Under the pieces are notes generated by a model that worked only from the letters and a program-made list of their open reading frames with translations, was not told where the DNA came from and ran no database searches. 64,000 nt of DNA, from positions 12,054,044 to 12,118,043 of the forward strand of contig CM076661.1 in assembly GCA_038496675.1 (NCBI GenBank). Reading direction: 5' to 3'. Below are positions 1 to 12,600 of the stretch, one piece after another; the first letter of the stretch is position 1, and each line of letters starts with the position of its first letter. Both the position numbers and the translations under genes were made by a program. The DNA is from Rachycentron canadum (taxonomy: Eukaryota > Chordata > Actinopteri > Carangiformes > Rachycentridae).

Positions 1-40
<40 letters not shown>

Positions 41-45
41 TATAG

Positions 46-116
<71 letters not shown>
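1..116. repeat. (TA)n(TG)n compound microsatellite
   Basis: About 50 bases of alternating TA run directly into about 60 bases of TG. The tract is cut by the window edge, so its full length is unknown. Confidence 0.97.
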
Positions 117-120
<4 letters not shown>

Positions 121-618
121 GGTTTTTTGTTTTTTTTTACCAACAATGATTAATATACTGTATTGTATTTGTTAGAAATTTGCATTTTTAGTATTCATTG
201 CAATTTGTTCTATGTCATTGTAGCACTGATTGAATGGTTTGTATTTAATTTTCTCTACAAGCAAATATTTGTGGAGGATCTGGACCCCCTTAGTATTTTT
301 TGTTTATTTTGTTAGAGACTCAGATGGTCATCACACCACTTTGTCTGAATTCAGACACATTTAGTATTTGAAACACTATTGTACTTTATTGTTATTTACC
401 GAAGTCAAGCACCTCCTCAGATTTCAATAATGTTACCAGGCAGTTGGGGTTTAACGCAGATTCACAGAGGGAGCACACAGTGCAGATCTGCCTAATCACC
501 AGATGCCTGCTCTCTAATGCATAATGCATCAGACTGTTATTACAAGTCTGCAGGGAAAACACAGCAGTGATTTACATTAATATTTCATCAAACCTCTGTG
601 ACATCAAAGTCTTAATGG

Positions 619-657
619 AAGAGAGAGAGAGAGAGAGAGAGTGTGTGTGTGTGTGTA
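619..657. repeat. (GA)n(GT)n microsatellite
   Basis: Ten GA units are followed by eight GT units inside EML1 intron 1. Confidence 0.95.
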
Positions 658-1880
658 TTATTAATGGAGTGGACCCTGGTGGCCGGTGCTTGGCCTCTAT
701 CAGGGTGTCAGGTGGGGAGGTGATAATAATGTGTTAAGTTGGTTTAAACTCAAAGAACAAATAGACAGACATTAAGAACAGGCTCATGAATGAAGGGTTT
801 ACTCTAAAAGCAGGCAGCTCTTTGCATTGCACGAGGCGAAAGCTTCAAAGACAAGAATATGAAAGGATAAAAGTGAGCTTGTGTTTTAGACCATTTGCTG
901 TTTTTGTTCCAGTTTTGTTTTTCTCTTTCTGTCCCATTTTCTTTTGGTGAAAAAAAGACATGCTCTGGGAAAGGAAAAACAGAAAAATAAACCTATATCA
1001 AAAATGACAGTAAGACTTAAAAAAAAAAAAGAAATTACAGACAGAGAGTATGTGTAAAATCATAAATAATAAAGTGAACAACAGCTCACACACTCACAGA
1101 CTCTCAACTATTAAAATATTAGAAATGAATTATTGAAAATGCTGCCTATAAAACTTTTCTGGTCTGCATTTATAAATTTGGAAACAGATGTGGATGCATT
1201 CATCTGCCAACAATGTTAACCTCCCAGTATATCAATCCGCTTCTACTGGAGTCTCCAGTCTTGGTGAGACCAAAGGGGAATAGTCTAACTTTTTTACAGC
1301 TGAAAAACTAAACCCATACCATTTGCATTTCTGTTAGCTTAGTTTAGCATTAAGACTAGAAACAGCCAGCCCAGCCCTGCCCAAAGGTAACACAGTCCTA
1401 TCTGTAACTGTAAAGCTCAGTTATCAGCACCTTATATCTCTTTTTTTAAACATTTTCAGTCCTAAGTTAACTTAGACTAAGTTAACCATCTCTTGGCTGT
1501 AGCCTGGCATTTTACTGTCACGATGTGAGCATGATATCGATCTTTCCATCTATCTCTTGGCAAGAAAACAAAGATTTCCTAAAATGTGAAACTGTCAATC
1601 ATGAAGGTTAAAATGTTCAGTTGTTGTTGAAACTGTTTCAGAGAGGTGTTGACACAAAATGGTGTTGGAGGATGACACTGCATTAGTTTTAGCCAGATAT
1701 ATCTGCTCTATTTGCCACTAATCCTGCTGTTCATAAAAAATGGCATGTACTTGGGCACGATGGGAGAGCAATAGCTGACTCATATAAGCACTGACTGACT
1801 CACAAGGCCACCGTATCTTTAATGCGGCAGCTGAGTGACATTTATCACATCTCTGACATCAGCTCTCTGTCTCTCCTCAG

Positions 1881-2063
1881 ATGACAGTGCGTCAGCAGCC
1901 AGCAGTATGGAGGTGACTGACCGCATCGCCTCCCTGGAGCAAAGGGTCCAGATGCAGGAGGATGAGATTCAGCTGCTGAAGTCAGCTCTGGCCGACGTGG
2001 TCCGCAGGCTCAACTTGTCTGAGGAGCAGCAGGCCATGGGATCACGCAGAGGACCCACCAAAG
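1881..2063 (+). CDS. eml1: EML1 exon 2: trimerising coiled coil
   Basis: The exon starts with the last two bases of a split Asp codon and ends phase 1 (AAAG|GTAACA). It encodes DDSASAASSMEVTDR, then a heptad-rich helix (IASLEQRVQMQEDEIQLL) and a stretch ending RRGPTK. In EML proteins this N-terminal coiled coil trimerises and helps microtubule binding. The residue pattern is almost identical to human EML1, which anchors the gene identity. Confidence 0.95.
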
Positions 2064-3600
2064 GTAACATACAGTGCAGGTGCTTGTGTTTTGTAATGAG
2101 TTGATGAGCCAGTTCATCTGGGAAGTGAAGAAGAAGGTCAGCAGGTCCGCTGGTGTTACACTTCTCTTGACATTTATGTTTACAACACACACACGCTGGC
2201 TAACACACCCGTTTTTGGTCGGCATCCTTTCTGTTCTTTCCCACTGTCCTCTCCCTTCAGATGATGTCTCTTTCAAATCCTGTTTGATTTCTTTCTCTGG
2301 CTGACTAGTTGTCGATCTCCTGTCCTTTCTTCTCCTGGACTGTTTTGTGTTGTTAAATGTACTGTGTGTTACATGTATAGACCCTGTGATGAGAAAGTCT
2401 CCCTCAGCAGACAGCAATGTTGGGAAGCCAGGTAGGCTGACTGTGTCTAGTCTCTCTACACTAACTAGGCCTGCTGTTGTGTGTACAAGCAAACACATTT
2501 CAGTCACTGCCTGCTAGTACTGTGTTGTTTATAGTATTGAATTTCACCAGGAAACAGACAGTTACTGTCAGTACTGCACTGCCTGAGGTCAATGCACTGT
2601 GATCTGAGTTTATAGAGATAATATTGTTAACCTCCTTTTTCTGGTATTTTTGAGTCCAAGAACATTATGTTAGTATCAGTTGTAAAAGTAAGTTGTTAAG
2701 CGCATGTTCTGTGTTAGTCATCATTTCTGTTAAAGGACAATTCTCTCTAAAACTCATTAGAAGAAAGGAGCATGATGTATTTTGTTATATTCCTAATAAA
2801 AAAAACTCCCTTGTCACATGGACATAATACCAGAAATACCTGAAAATGTAGCATAATCCACCACAAACAACATCCTTGGACTGAAAGTGAGTAGCTTCGT
2901 ATTGAACAGACATGAGAGTGGTTTTGTTCCTTTCATCTAAGTTTTAGCAAGAGAGTGAGTTAACAATCACATTGCAGCTAAGGTCTGTTTTTTGCACTCA
3001 AATATTATCTTCACCCTAGAAGTCTGCACATGAAATCATCTGCACTTCATGCAGATTTTTATGCACAAATGTGCATTTGAGTGATGAAACAGAAACAGAT
3101 AAAGAGTCTGAGCTGCTGCCAGGTTCAGTCTCAGGGTGGATGGAATTTCAGTTTGATTTGGGAGCTGGACGATGATGACTCAGACTCAGAGCTGCTTTCC
3201 CTCATTGTTCTCCACTTTGAGCTGCAGGGAGCCAGCAGCCTGCTCATCTCTGCTGAGGCACAATGATCTGCTTCAGAAATCTTAATGCATGCATGCAGAC
3301 TGCATATTGACAGTCATGGACACACAGAAATGCACACATTCATCTTCTTTAACATGCTAACTAAATTACAACCTCAGTTTGCCCCTGCTGCGTAATTGCT
3401 ACATGAAAGATAACAATGAGCAAAATGTGCATTGAGGCCTGAGTGTGCACGTGTGTGTGTGTGCATGTGTGTGTGTGTATGTATGTTTGTATCTCTGCTG
3501 GATGTGTATGTGTGTATCTCTGCTGGATGAAACAGTATCTATTAAATATTTATCACTGCAGATAAAGCTGGAGCTTGGATTTGTTACTCTGGGCCTGAGT

Positions 3601-3657
<57 letters not shown>

Positions 3658-6600
3658 TGGGGGGGTGTGCGTGCATAAATGTCTATGTATGTGCATGCAC
3701 CTTTTGTGTTGTCACACCAACTTCTGCAAATGATATATGAATATAAAGAGCATCCATGTAGAAAATATTCTCAATGAAATAGGAAGAATGACTAAATTAA
3801 AAGCCTTAAATTGAGCAAATGCTGATTTGTATCAAAGACTCTACAGACTGTATATGTGTATGTGTGTTTATGTCTCTGAAAAGCCTAGCAGCATCACAGT
3901 GGGACTATTGTATATGTGTGCTGTTTAAGGCTGCAACAATAATGAGTACACTAAATATCTCACCTACAAATACAATCCATGAAGGTTCAATTTAATTTTA
4001 GTTTGGTATTATTATCATTATCATTATAATCACACTCAAGTGGACTTGACACAGTGATAATTACACATTTATTATAGCTAACAGTGGAAAAAGATTTTTC
4101 CTTTGTTTTTGTTTTGTTTTTGTTTGGTTTTTTTTGTGATACTCATCACCTTCAGTTGACCATAATTAAGTCAACTAACTTAACACACTGACACTAGAAC
4201 ACTCCTAGTCAAACCATATTTCTTTCCTTTACTGACTGAAATAACAAGAAATAAAGCAATGCATGTTGGGAGGCTTTGCACTTCACCTACTCTATTCTCT
4301 AAATATAATTTTATAGATTATGACCTTATTTCAGTTATCATCATGATGATATTATGCAACCTCTGTGACCAGCATGCTGTAACGTCTCACTCCCAGATGT
4401 TACTTCATTGTTACTACCGCAGATGATGGCGATCATAGGCCAGTGTTAAGCTTTTGCTGTTGTCCTTTTGCTTCCAGCCAGGCCAATGATTGCCACCTTG
4501 CCGTTACGGCCCACAGTAAACAACGGGACCATCCTACCAAAGAAAGGAAGCAGCACACTGCCCTCCCCATCTGGATCTGGATCCAGGAAGGACACCAGCA
4601 CACCAGCCAGCAAGAGGTGAGGAAACTAAAACTAAATAGTGTCACTGAAATCATTTGGGCTACAAGTCAAAATTAATTGCTTTCTGTCAGCTTCAGAGGA
4701 GGCCAGGTTGTTTTCTTTTCAGACATTTTATTTGTTTCAAGATATTTTTTTGTCTATCCCATCTCAGACAACTTCAGCCATAAATTGTCACATTTCTGGC
4801 TTTTTATCAGCGAAAGCCACTGACATTAAACATGGCTGATAAACAGAGACACAGTATTGTCATCACTGTCTCTGCTTCCCGCTTACGTGTTTGTCTGTGT
4901 TTGTGTGTGTGTTTATACATGAATGTGGAGCACAGGTTATCAATCTTGTCTGTCAGAGCAACAATAGCCTTTTCCCATGTCTGGATGACATTACCATAAT
5001 CAGATGAAGCTCAGCAGACAGCAGAGACCAGCTCCAGTCCAAACAGATGTTTACTCTCCTGAGGTGTTGTTTCCTTGTTTTTCCAAGTGTGTGCCTTTAT
5101 TTCTCCCCTAAGGATATTTCATGTCAGTGAGACCTGACACTTTTTTAATGCTTACTTACTTTCACCATGAGATTTATTGAAGAGGACAAAGAAATGGCTC
5201 GACAGATGGGGATATAACGAGTATGAGGCTGGTGGATCAAAATAATCAGCAGGACAGTGTTGATGGAGGAAATGTGATTTGGTCTGGTGTATTTCCTTGT
5301 TGTACTTAGAGTTAGTGGGTATTTCCCTGAACAGTTTCTATCTTAGCTGACTTGTTCTTGTATTCAAAGACCATTTATCCTTCATACAGAAGAGAGTGTG
5401 ATACACTGCTCAACACTGAAAAGATCTCTGCATAATTATATTTTCCTCCATGTCTTAAATGTTTGACTCACACTAAGTGTACAGACATTAAATTTCCTGA
5501 CATTAATTACAGCAGTGAAATCCACAGCTCTCTTCATATAATCTAATTTTGATTTGTGTATATTTAATAATATAAATTTTCATGAGATTGTGGAAATAGA
5601 CTGAGTATTGTCATGAACAGTCTTCTCTGTTTATCTTTACGGGCTGTGTCATCTGTCTTTTCCATCTTTCCTGTCTGCATGTCTGTTCTCCTGTATTGTC
5701 CCTCTCTGATAACGTGTCATTTCCCCAATGATGATATATCCTGTTTATGTCCTGTCCATCTACTGTGTTATGTCCTGCCAGTCTGTCCAGTTTGTCCTCT
5801 CTGTCTCGCTCTACCAGAATTCTCTATCTGCCCCTAAGGTGAGCGTGTCACCGAGTTACAGTACATTACTGGTCACAACATCATCGCCGCATCACAGTCA
5901 TGATGCATGTTAACCATCATCTTCAGTTGCTGTAAATCGCTAAAATGCATGAAAATTGTGACATTTTCATGTTGCTTTCAGCATTTATCTCATCTGTAAC
6001 ATTCACTTTATGTTGTTTCAATCATTGATCTTTGCTGCAGCATTTGTGTTGATTATTGTCTGTATCTGAGATTAGACTAAACAGCAGATTGGTCACAATC
6101 CCATCAGTGTTGGCACACACACAGCAGCCTTCCCCAATGCCCTGTGGCCCAATTACTATGATTCCTCATGGGATAACACAGCAAACAACAGTCTCTCTTA
6201 CTCTCTTTTTTTTATTCTGCTCTGCTCTTTACTGAACAAACACATGCAGGCTCTCCAGAAGGGATAACAGCCACCAGCCAGTTTTAGGATTTGAATAGAC
6301 TTTTCTCCCATAGGGTGGATTAGGTGACTGTGCCTACTGGCCATTGGATTGCTGATGGAGCCTTTTCATTGTTGTGAATAGGCAGGCTGTCTGCACCACC
6401 GATATGCAGATCTGCACAGGTCTGTACTGACTGTATTTGCAATCAGCACAGTCAGTGTGTGGAAAAAACAAATATCCATCTTTCTCTGATAGTGAAGGTC
6501 ACAGTTTTCTTTTAAAAATACAAACTCATATCAAGACAGATCTGAGCTGAATAATCAAATTAACATGCTTTCAAAAGCTGTTTCTTGGATGAAAACATTA

Positions 6601-9600
6601 CCAGAGGGCATTTTTAGAAAAGCACCATCAGGTAGTTTTATGACCTATTTCTTGTGCCCCTCTCTCTCTGTCCACCTTCCTTCTCACCACAGCACTGTGA
6701 GGAGAGCCAACTCAAACGAACATGTGGGAACTCTTACACGGAAAGATTCGGGTGACTCCAAGGGCAACCGAACTCGGGCCGGATCCACCGGCAGCAATTC
6801 CAGTGGCAAAAGAATTGACAGGTAACATGGGCATTATGATGAATTGATAGCACACTGCTCGCCTTAACAAGCACTTTCAAATTGATGGCATAGACCAGAT
6901 GTGGTTTGCTGATTGACAGCTGTGTGTTTACTCATTTACTTTGCAGCAAACAGAGGGATCCAGTGTTCAACGCAGGTAAGATCCAGAGGGTCTTTTATGG
7001 CTCCGTGGCCTGACAGTTATGATAGTTTTCATGCTGTGATACAGCCCACTGAGATCCATTACACCAGATGCCACTCAGCAGTTCTCTGTGTCAGACAGTT
7101 GTCAATGCTTTTTTAAGGAAAATAAAAAGAAAGAATTATTTATTAACCTTTTTCTATATTCCCAAAACAATAGCGAGAAATGCATGTTGTCAGTTATAGT
7201 TGAAATCATGGCCTTGAACTGTTTCCTGGGCACAGAAGACAACTGAAGGCTACTTGAATATCAGTGTCAAACATTCATCCTCTCCATGATCCATTCATCC
7301 ACCTCATCCATTACTGCATCTTTACATCCATATGTCTGCTCATATTTTCTTTTTATTACACTTTTCTGCGCTGTTTGCATTAAACGTCTGGCTGCACAGT
7401 TTCAGGGGTTTTCAGTTCAATTAAATCAAAAGCTAATGCCTATATCCTCTCATTATTTTGCCTGTTCTGATTATGGTGTAAACTTAACTTGATCTTTAGT
7501 CACAATGGCTACAATAGAGTAATAATTCTTAACTAGTTTGAAAAATACAAGAATTTCCCTTTACGTAAAGTACATCTGAACGCAGCACTATGTAAATTTT
7601 GGTGAGCAGATCACGTGGCATAGATACAGACAAACGTAGATACATATAGATACAGACAAACAAAGGAGACAAGCAAAAGAAAGAACTCAGAGTTTCTGAA
7701 AAAGGCAGAGAATGAATTTGACTTCATGTTTCCAGAATCATGCACCTGACAAGTCAACCGAGTCCTACACAGGTTCTTCCAAATGAGAACCAGGAGACTA
7801 ACACATGGGACTAAATATGTAATGAGACGAGTATTGATCAGAATTTCCATCCCCAGCATGTATTGATTTTTGTGTAAATTGAACTGCTGTTTTTCATTTG
7901 GTTTGCACACCTGGTTCAAGATTTCTTGTGTTCAGGCTGTTCCCCCAACCAAGCTTATCTAGTCTCTATAGACTGACAACCACATTTTGGACATTACAAC
8001 TGGCTGATTCACTACAGATTTTGTTTTTTCAATTCACTGAATATGATCTACATATAAAACTAATATGTGTTCTCTGGATGTTTTCAAACTGAACCCATCA
8101 GATTATGGGAAAGACCTGTTAAGTCAGTTCATATCCCTAATAATACATCACGTCCCTGTGAAAGTCTGACCCACTAAAGGTCTATAAATATCTATGCTAT
8201 CTGGCATATGGTGCTACAGGGATGATTGTTTCTGCCGTATGGCAATTAATTGACATTTGAATTAATTATAAATCAATAATTACCTGTGAAGCAGTGAAAT
8301 TACGGCAGTGTGGTGGACATTAAACTACCACTGGGTGACAATTAACCATTACACATGATAATTGCAACAGTAAATTCAGCCAATATTATGCTTAGTTGCA
8401 ATACATGAAGATTACATGTAAAGGGATTTTACTGATTCAACAAACTGTATCATGAGCCAGTGGAAGCAGCAGTGTGCTTTGGGAGTTTAAGTTAAAAGAT
8501 ACTGGAATACTTTCCAAAATACAGAAAAGGTTCATTAGAAATTGTCAGTATGTTATTTTTTTCTCCATGGAGCAATAAACAAAGAAAACAATAAGGCAGA
8601 TAAATTGAATAATTTACTCACCACATAGGAGCAGAGGGTGGGACATCATCACCCAGGAAACGAGCATCGATTCATTAAGAGTGTTAAGGACAGACGCTGC
8701 TGTTCATTAACACAAGGAAGTGCGAGTGCACTCATATTAGGACAAACCAGGAAGTGAGGAAGCCATGCCACCCCTCACCTGGTGCTTGTGTCTTTCTCTC
8801 TGTGACCTTTACAAGGGATGCGACGTGTGACCCACTGCAAAGGTAGGCTGACCCCACCCTCACCCCACCCACTCCCCCAATACCCCCAGGCCTCCACAGC
8901 TCTCTGAACAATGCAGATGACTTGTTTTGATCCACCTCTGCTCTGATCTGTGCTGCACAAGCAGAGGAGGAAGTCAGGACTATTATTTTGAAAATTTAAT
9001 TAATGTGCTGGGTTTTTCTGCCTCAGTATTTTCGAATTATATATTTTTTGTGATTCAGTGCAATGATCAGAGAGCTGTCCAGACAGGGGCAGGAGTGGGT
9101 CGACAAAGTGTGTGTGCGTGTGCGAGTTATCCTCCCTTTAATTGTTTTGAGACTGAATTAACTAACACACACACGCAAACACCCTGCCTAACCCCCTCTG
9201 AACGCTGCGTCAGAGTGTGATTGCAGAGTTTGCGGTTCACTTGTGTGTCACCACACTTGTTGTTCAACTGCAGAAGAAGCTGGTTCTTCACCAGTGCTTC
9301 ACCAGTCTGTTTGCTCACAGCCTTACTTTCGCTCGTAGGCATTTTATCTTTGTCACCATAGTAACAACACAAAGATTTCTGACACTCGCTTCCTCACAGT
9401 CGCTTTGAGTTTTTCTACGAACTCTTTAAATCCTCGCTTCTGAGATTCCTCGCTGCAGTTCAGAGCAAGTAGATTTGCCACAGCTCTTATTATCTTCCCA
9501 CCCTTAAAATGAATATTTGCATTACAAACACATTCAGTCTCTTTTCTGAGGTAGTTCCTTTTGGAGTCTGTTTGATTTTACTGCTTGTAGTTTTCTCACG

Positions 9601-12600
9601 CAGCCTGAAGTGTCGTCTGTTTGTGTGTAGGCTTAGTCCCCTTCAGCAAAGTGTTCACAAAGCTGAGGAGAATTTAAAAAAGACTGGCATTAAAGCCAGG
9701 TTCATTTCCTTTACAGAATATTGCTGTTTACTCAGTCTTGTTACAGGATAATCAATTCTCTTTAAACAACCATTTTTAAGACAATCTCAGCATTTTAATC
9801 CTAAAAGCATCTAGACCAGTAGTTTGCAGCTTTTTTTGCTGGTGACCCCTTAAAATGAATCACGCCCCCTCATAACAGGACACTTACCTGTTTTTTGCTG
9901 CCCCCTTAGTTATCTTGTGACCCTTGCATGGATCCTGAATCCCAGTTTGGGAACCACTGATTTAGACCAGCGAGGCAGGATCTTACTTGGTATTTTACTC
10001 CAAACATTACAACATAATAAGTCTGCTTGATGATCATAAGCTAGTGCTTTATAATAGGAACCTATTCCCCTAGTTTCAGTTTCTGTCTCTTACAATTTCA
10101 TGATGGTTTAACTAAATATGATACAAAAAATAGCCATTACATCTGTCTAACTTATTCTACCAACATCCTCTACCCTTTAAATTTCTGGATCCTTCCTGTC
10201 CCCTTCCACCCAACCGGTCCTGACATCCACCCTCCACCCTCTCCATCATCTGCTCTTTTCCCCATCTACATTATAGTCACAGTACAGATTTACCTCAGCC
10301 GCTCTGCCAAACAGAAGGGGACCAGCGGCAGCCCCGCTGCTTCAGCTGTGACAGCCCATTCAGCTGCCAGCCCCCGACAAACCTCAGAAAACATCAAGGC
10401 CAGTGTGGCCAGAAAGGGTGGTGCCACCAAGGTGCCACCGGTCAGAAAGACCCCGAGCTTTAACCTCCAGTTGAGGAAGTCAGGGAGTTTGTCTTCATAC
10501 TCTGCTCTTGATACACCCAGCTACCGAAGCCCCATTAAATCCCCCAGCCAGTACTTCCAGATTTGTTACTAGTTCCTTTTGGTTTATTTCAGTGAAATAT
10601 ATTATACACTATCATATACAGTGGGAGCTGGTCAGTACAGAAAAAGAAGGTAAAAATTTGGTGTTATGTCACATCTGTACCACATGTCCTCTTATACCAA
10701 GGATATTTCAGAGAGATCACAGGTTTTATAGCATCACCTCATAAAAACGTAAACAAGAAAGTAATGGACAAGTAAGCAAGTAAAAAAGTCCCTTACTATC
10801 ATATTTTCTCTTGTAATAAGTTTTCAAAATAAATGGTTCATTTTGTTTGTTTTGATCTCTTGGTGTTCTCTGCATGATTTATTTTGTTAGCATGTTATAA
10901 ATTGATGAGGATTTCTCATTATTCCCATTTTCTAAGCTTGGATATGTGTTTTTTTTTTTCCCCATAACATTTACATTTGCTCTGCTTGTGTCTGCATTTT
11001 ATGTTGGTTAACCTCTGCTGTGAGCTGAATATTTATGAGTTGGAGTTTTTAACAAGTGTTGCAGTTCATTTTGCGTTTTTGTTGTCATAAGAATGTGTTT
11101 GAAATGACTAATAAAGTCAGTTCAAAAGCTAATTTCTTTGTGTTTGTAAATTCTGTCATTTGTTTGTCATTTGTCTTGAATTGAGTCTTTATCCCAGTAA
11201 ATAAAATTCACATTATCTCATTTCACTCCATTCAACACAATCAACAATGTCACTCTTATGTTCACATCATAATAACAAATTGTGTTCCGCTTTAGTGTAA
11301 TAAACATGAAATCTTGTACCATGAAAACTGACATAATTCTACAAGTCATGTATGTGTTTTTCTACATGTTTATCATCTCATTGCTTTGCTTTTGCTCATT
11401 TGATTTTTCTAGATGAAGGTTATGTGAAAATGTATTTGAAGGGTCGTCCCATCACCATGTACATGCCCAAAGACCATGTGGAGAGCTACTGCCTGGAGGC
11501 CAGAGGCGAGCTGCCCAGCAACAAACTCAAACTGGACTGGGTGTATCCTTTTACTGGAGATGGAGAAATACCATCTCATGTGTTATTTAGCTGTTTTAAA
11601 AAAGCTCAAACACAATAGTACTTCGGATTTGGAAAAGTTTTGAAAAGTAGTCTTCTGTAGAAAATAACCCAGGTTGTCCTGTGATGTAGTTCAAAGAGGA
11701 AGCTACAAGTGTGATGTCTCAGATATTCATTTTCACCATGTAGCTCTGCTGCAGTCAGAGCCTGGGCTCATGGCGCTGCAGCCTGCAGTCAGTAATAACC
11801 TGCACAAACAGTCAGCAGCTCCTCTTGTGCTGATTTATTTTTATTTTGTTTCATGTGTGGGTTTCTCTCTTCCTTTCATTTTGCATTGAATGAATGAATT
11901 TAGTGTCTTGTTCAATTTAGCAAAAACCCAAAGGGAAAACGCCACCAGAGAAACAAAGAAATGATTAACTCTGGGCAGGGAAAGACACACACACTCACAG
12001 AAATAGAAATGCGGACTGCATGTGCTGTGTATGTTGAATCAGGTATGATTACACATGGATTAGAAGAATAAATTAGACATATGCACATGCTAGATAATGT
12101 GATTCAATGTTGGACATGCATCTTAATTTCTTTTTGTGGTTTCCAGCTTTAATAAATAACAATAATTATCTTAACTTTACACCAGCTGGTTCCAATGTAG
12201 GCAAAATAGATCCTTAAGTTTTTCACCCATGGTATTAGGACTGCAGTTTTTTTCATTATTGATTAATCTACTGGTTACTTTATAAGTTAGTCACTTGGAA
12301 ACAGTGCAAAATGTTCATCACCAAGCTTCTGCCACTTAGACTGGAAGAAGGGAAGGTTTGAGCTCTACTCTACTAAAAGCTCTACTTTGGATATTACTTT
12401 TATTTAATTCCTTGACCTTCTTAATATCCAGCTATGGTTACCGGGGTCGAGACTGTCGCTCCAACCTTTACCTGCTGCCCACAGGAGAAACTGTGTATTT
12501 CATCGCCTCAGTGGTCGTCCTGTTCAATGTGGACGAGCGGCTGCAGAGACACTACACTGGACACACAGACGACATCAAATGGTAAGAGAACACACACACA

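Larger units (their letters stand above)
1..1880. other. 3' part of EML1 intron 1, no coding exon seen
   Basis: This stretch precedes the first recognisable EML1 exon. It holds simple repeats at both ends of its first 700 bases and otherwise AT-rich unique-looking DNA. EML1 exon 1, which should encode about 22 N-terminal residues, is not found and must lie upstream of the window. The intron ends in a pyrimidine-rich tract and CAG at 1878-1880. Confidence 0.75.
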
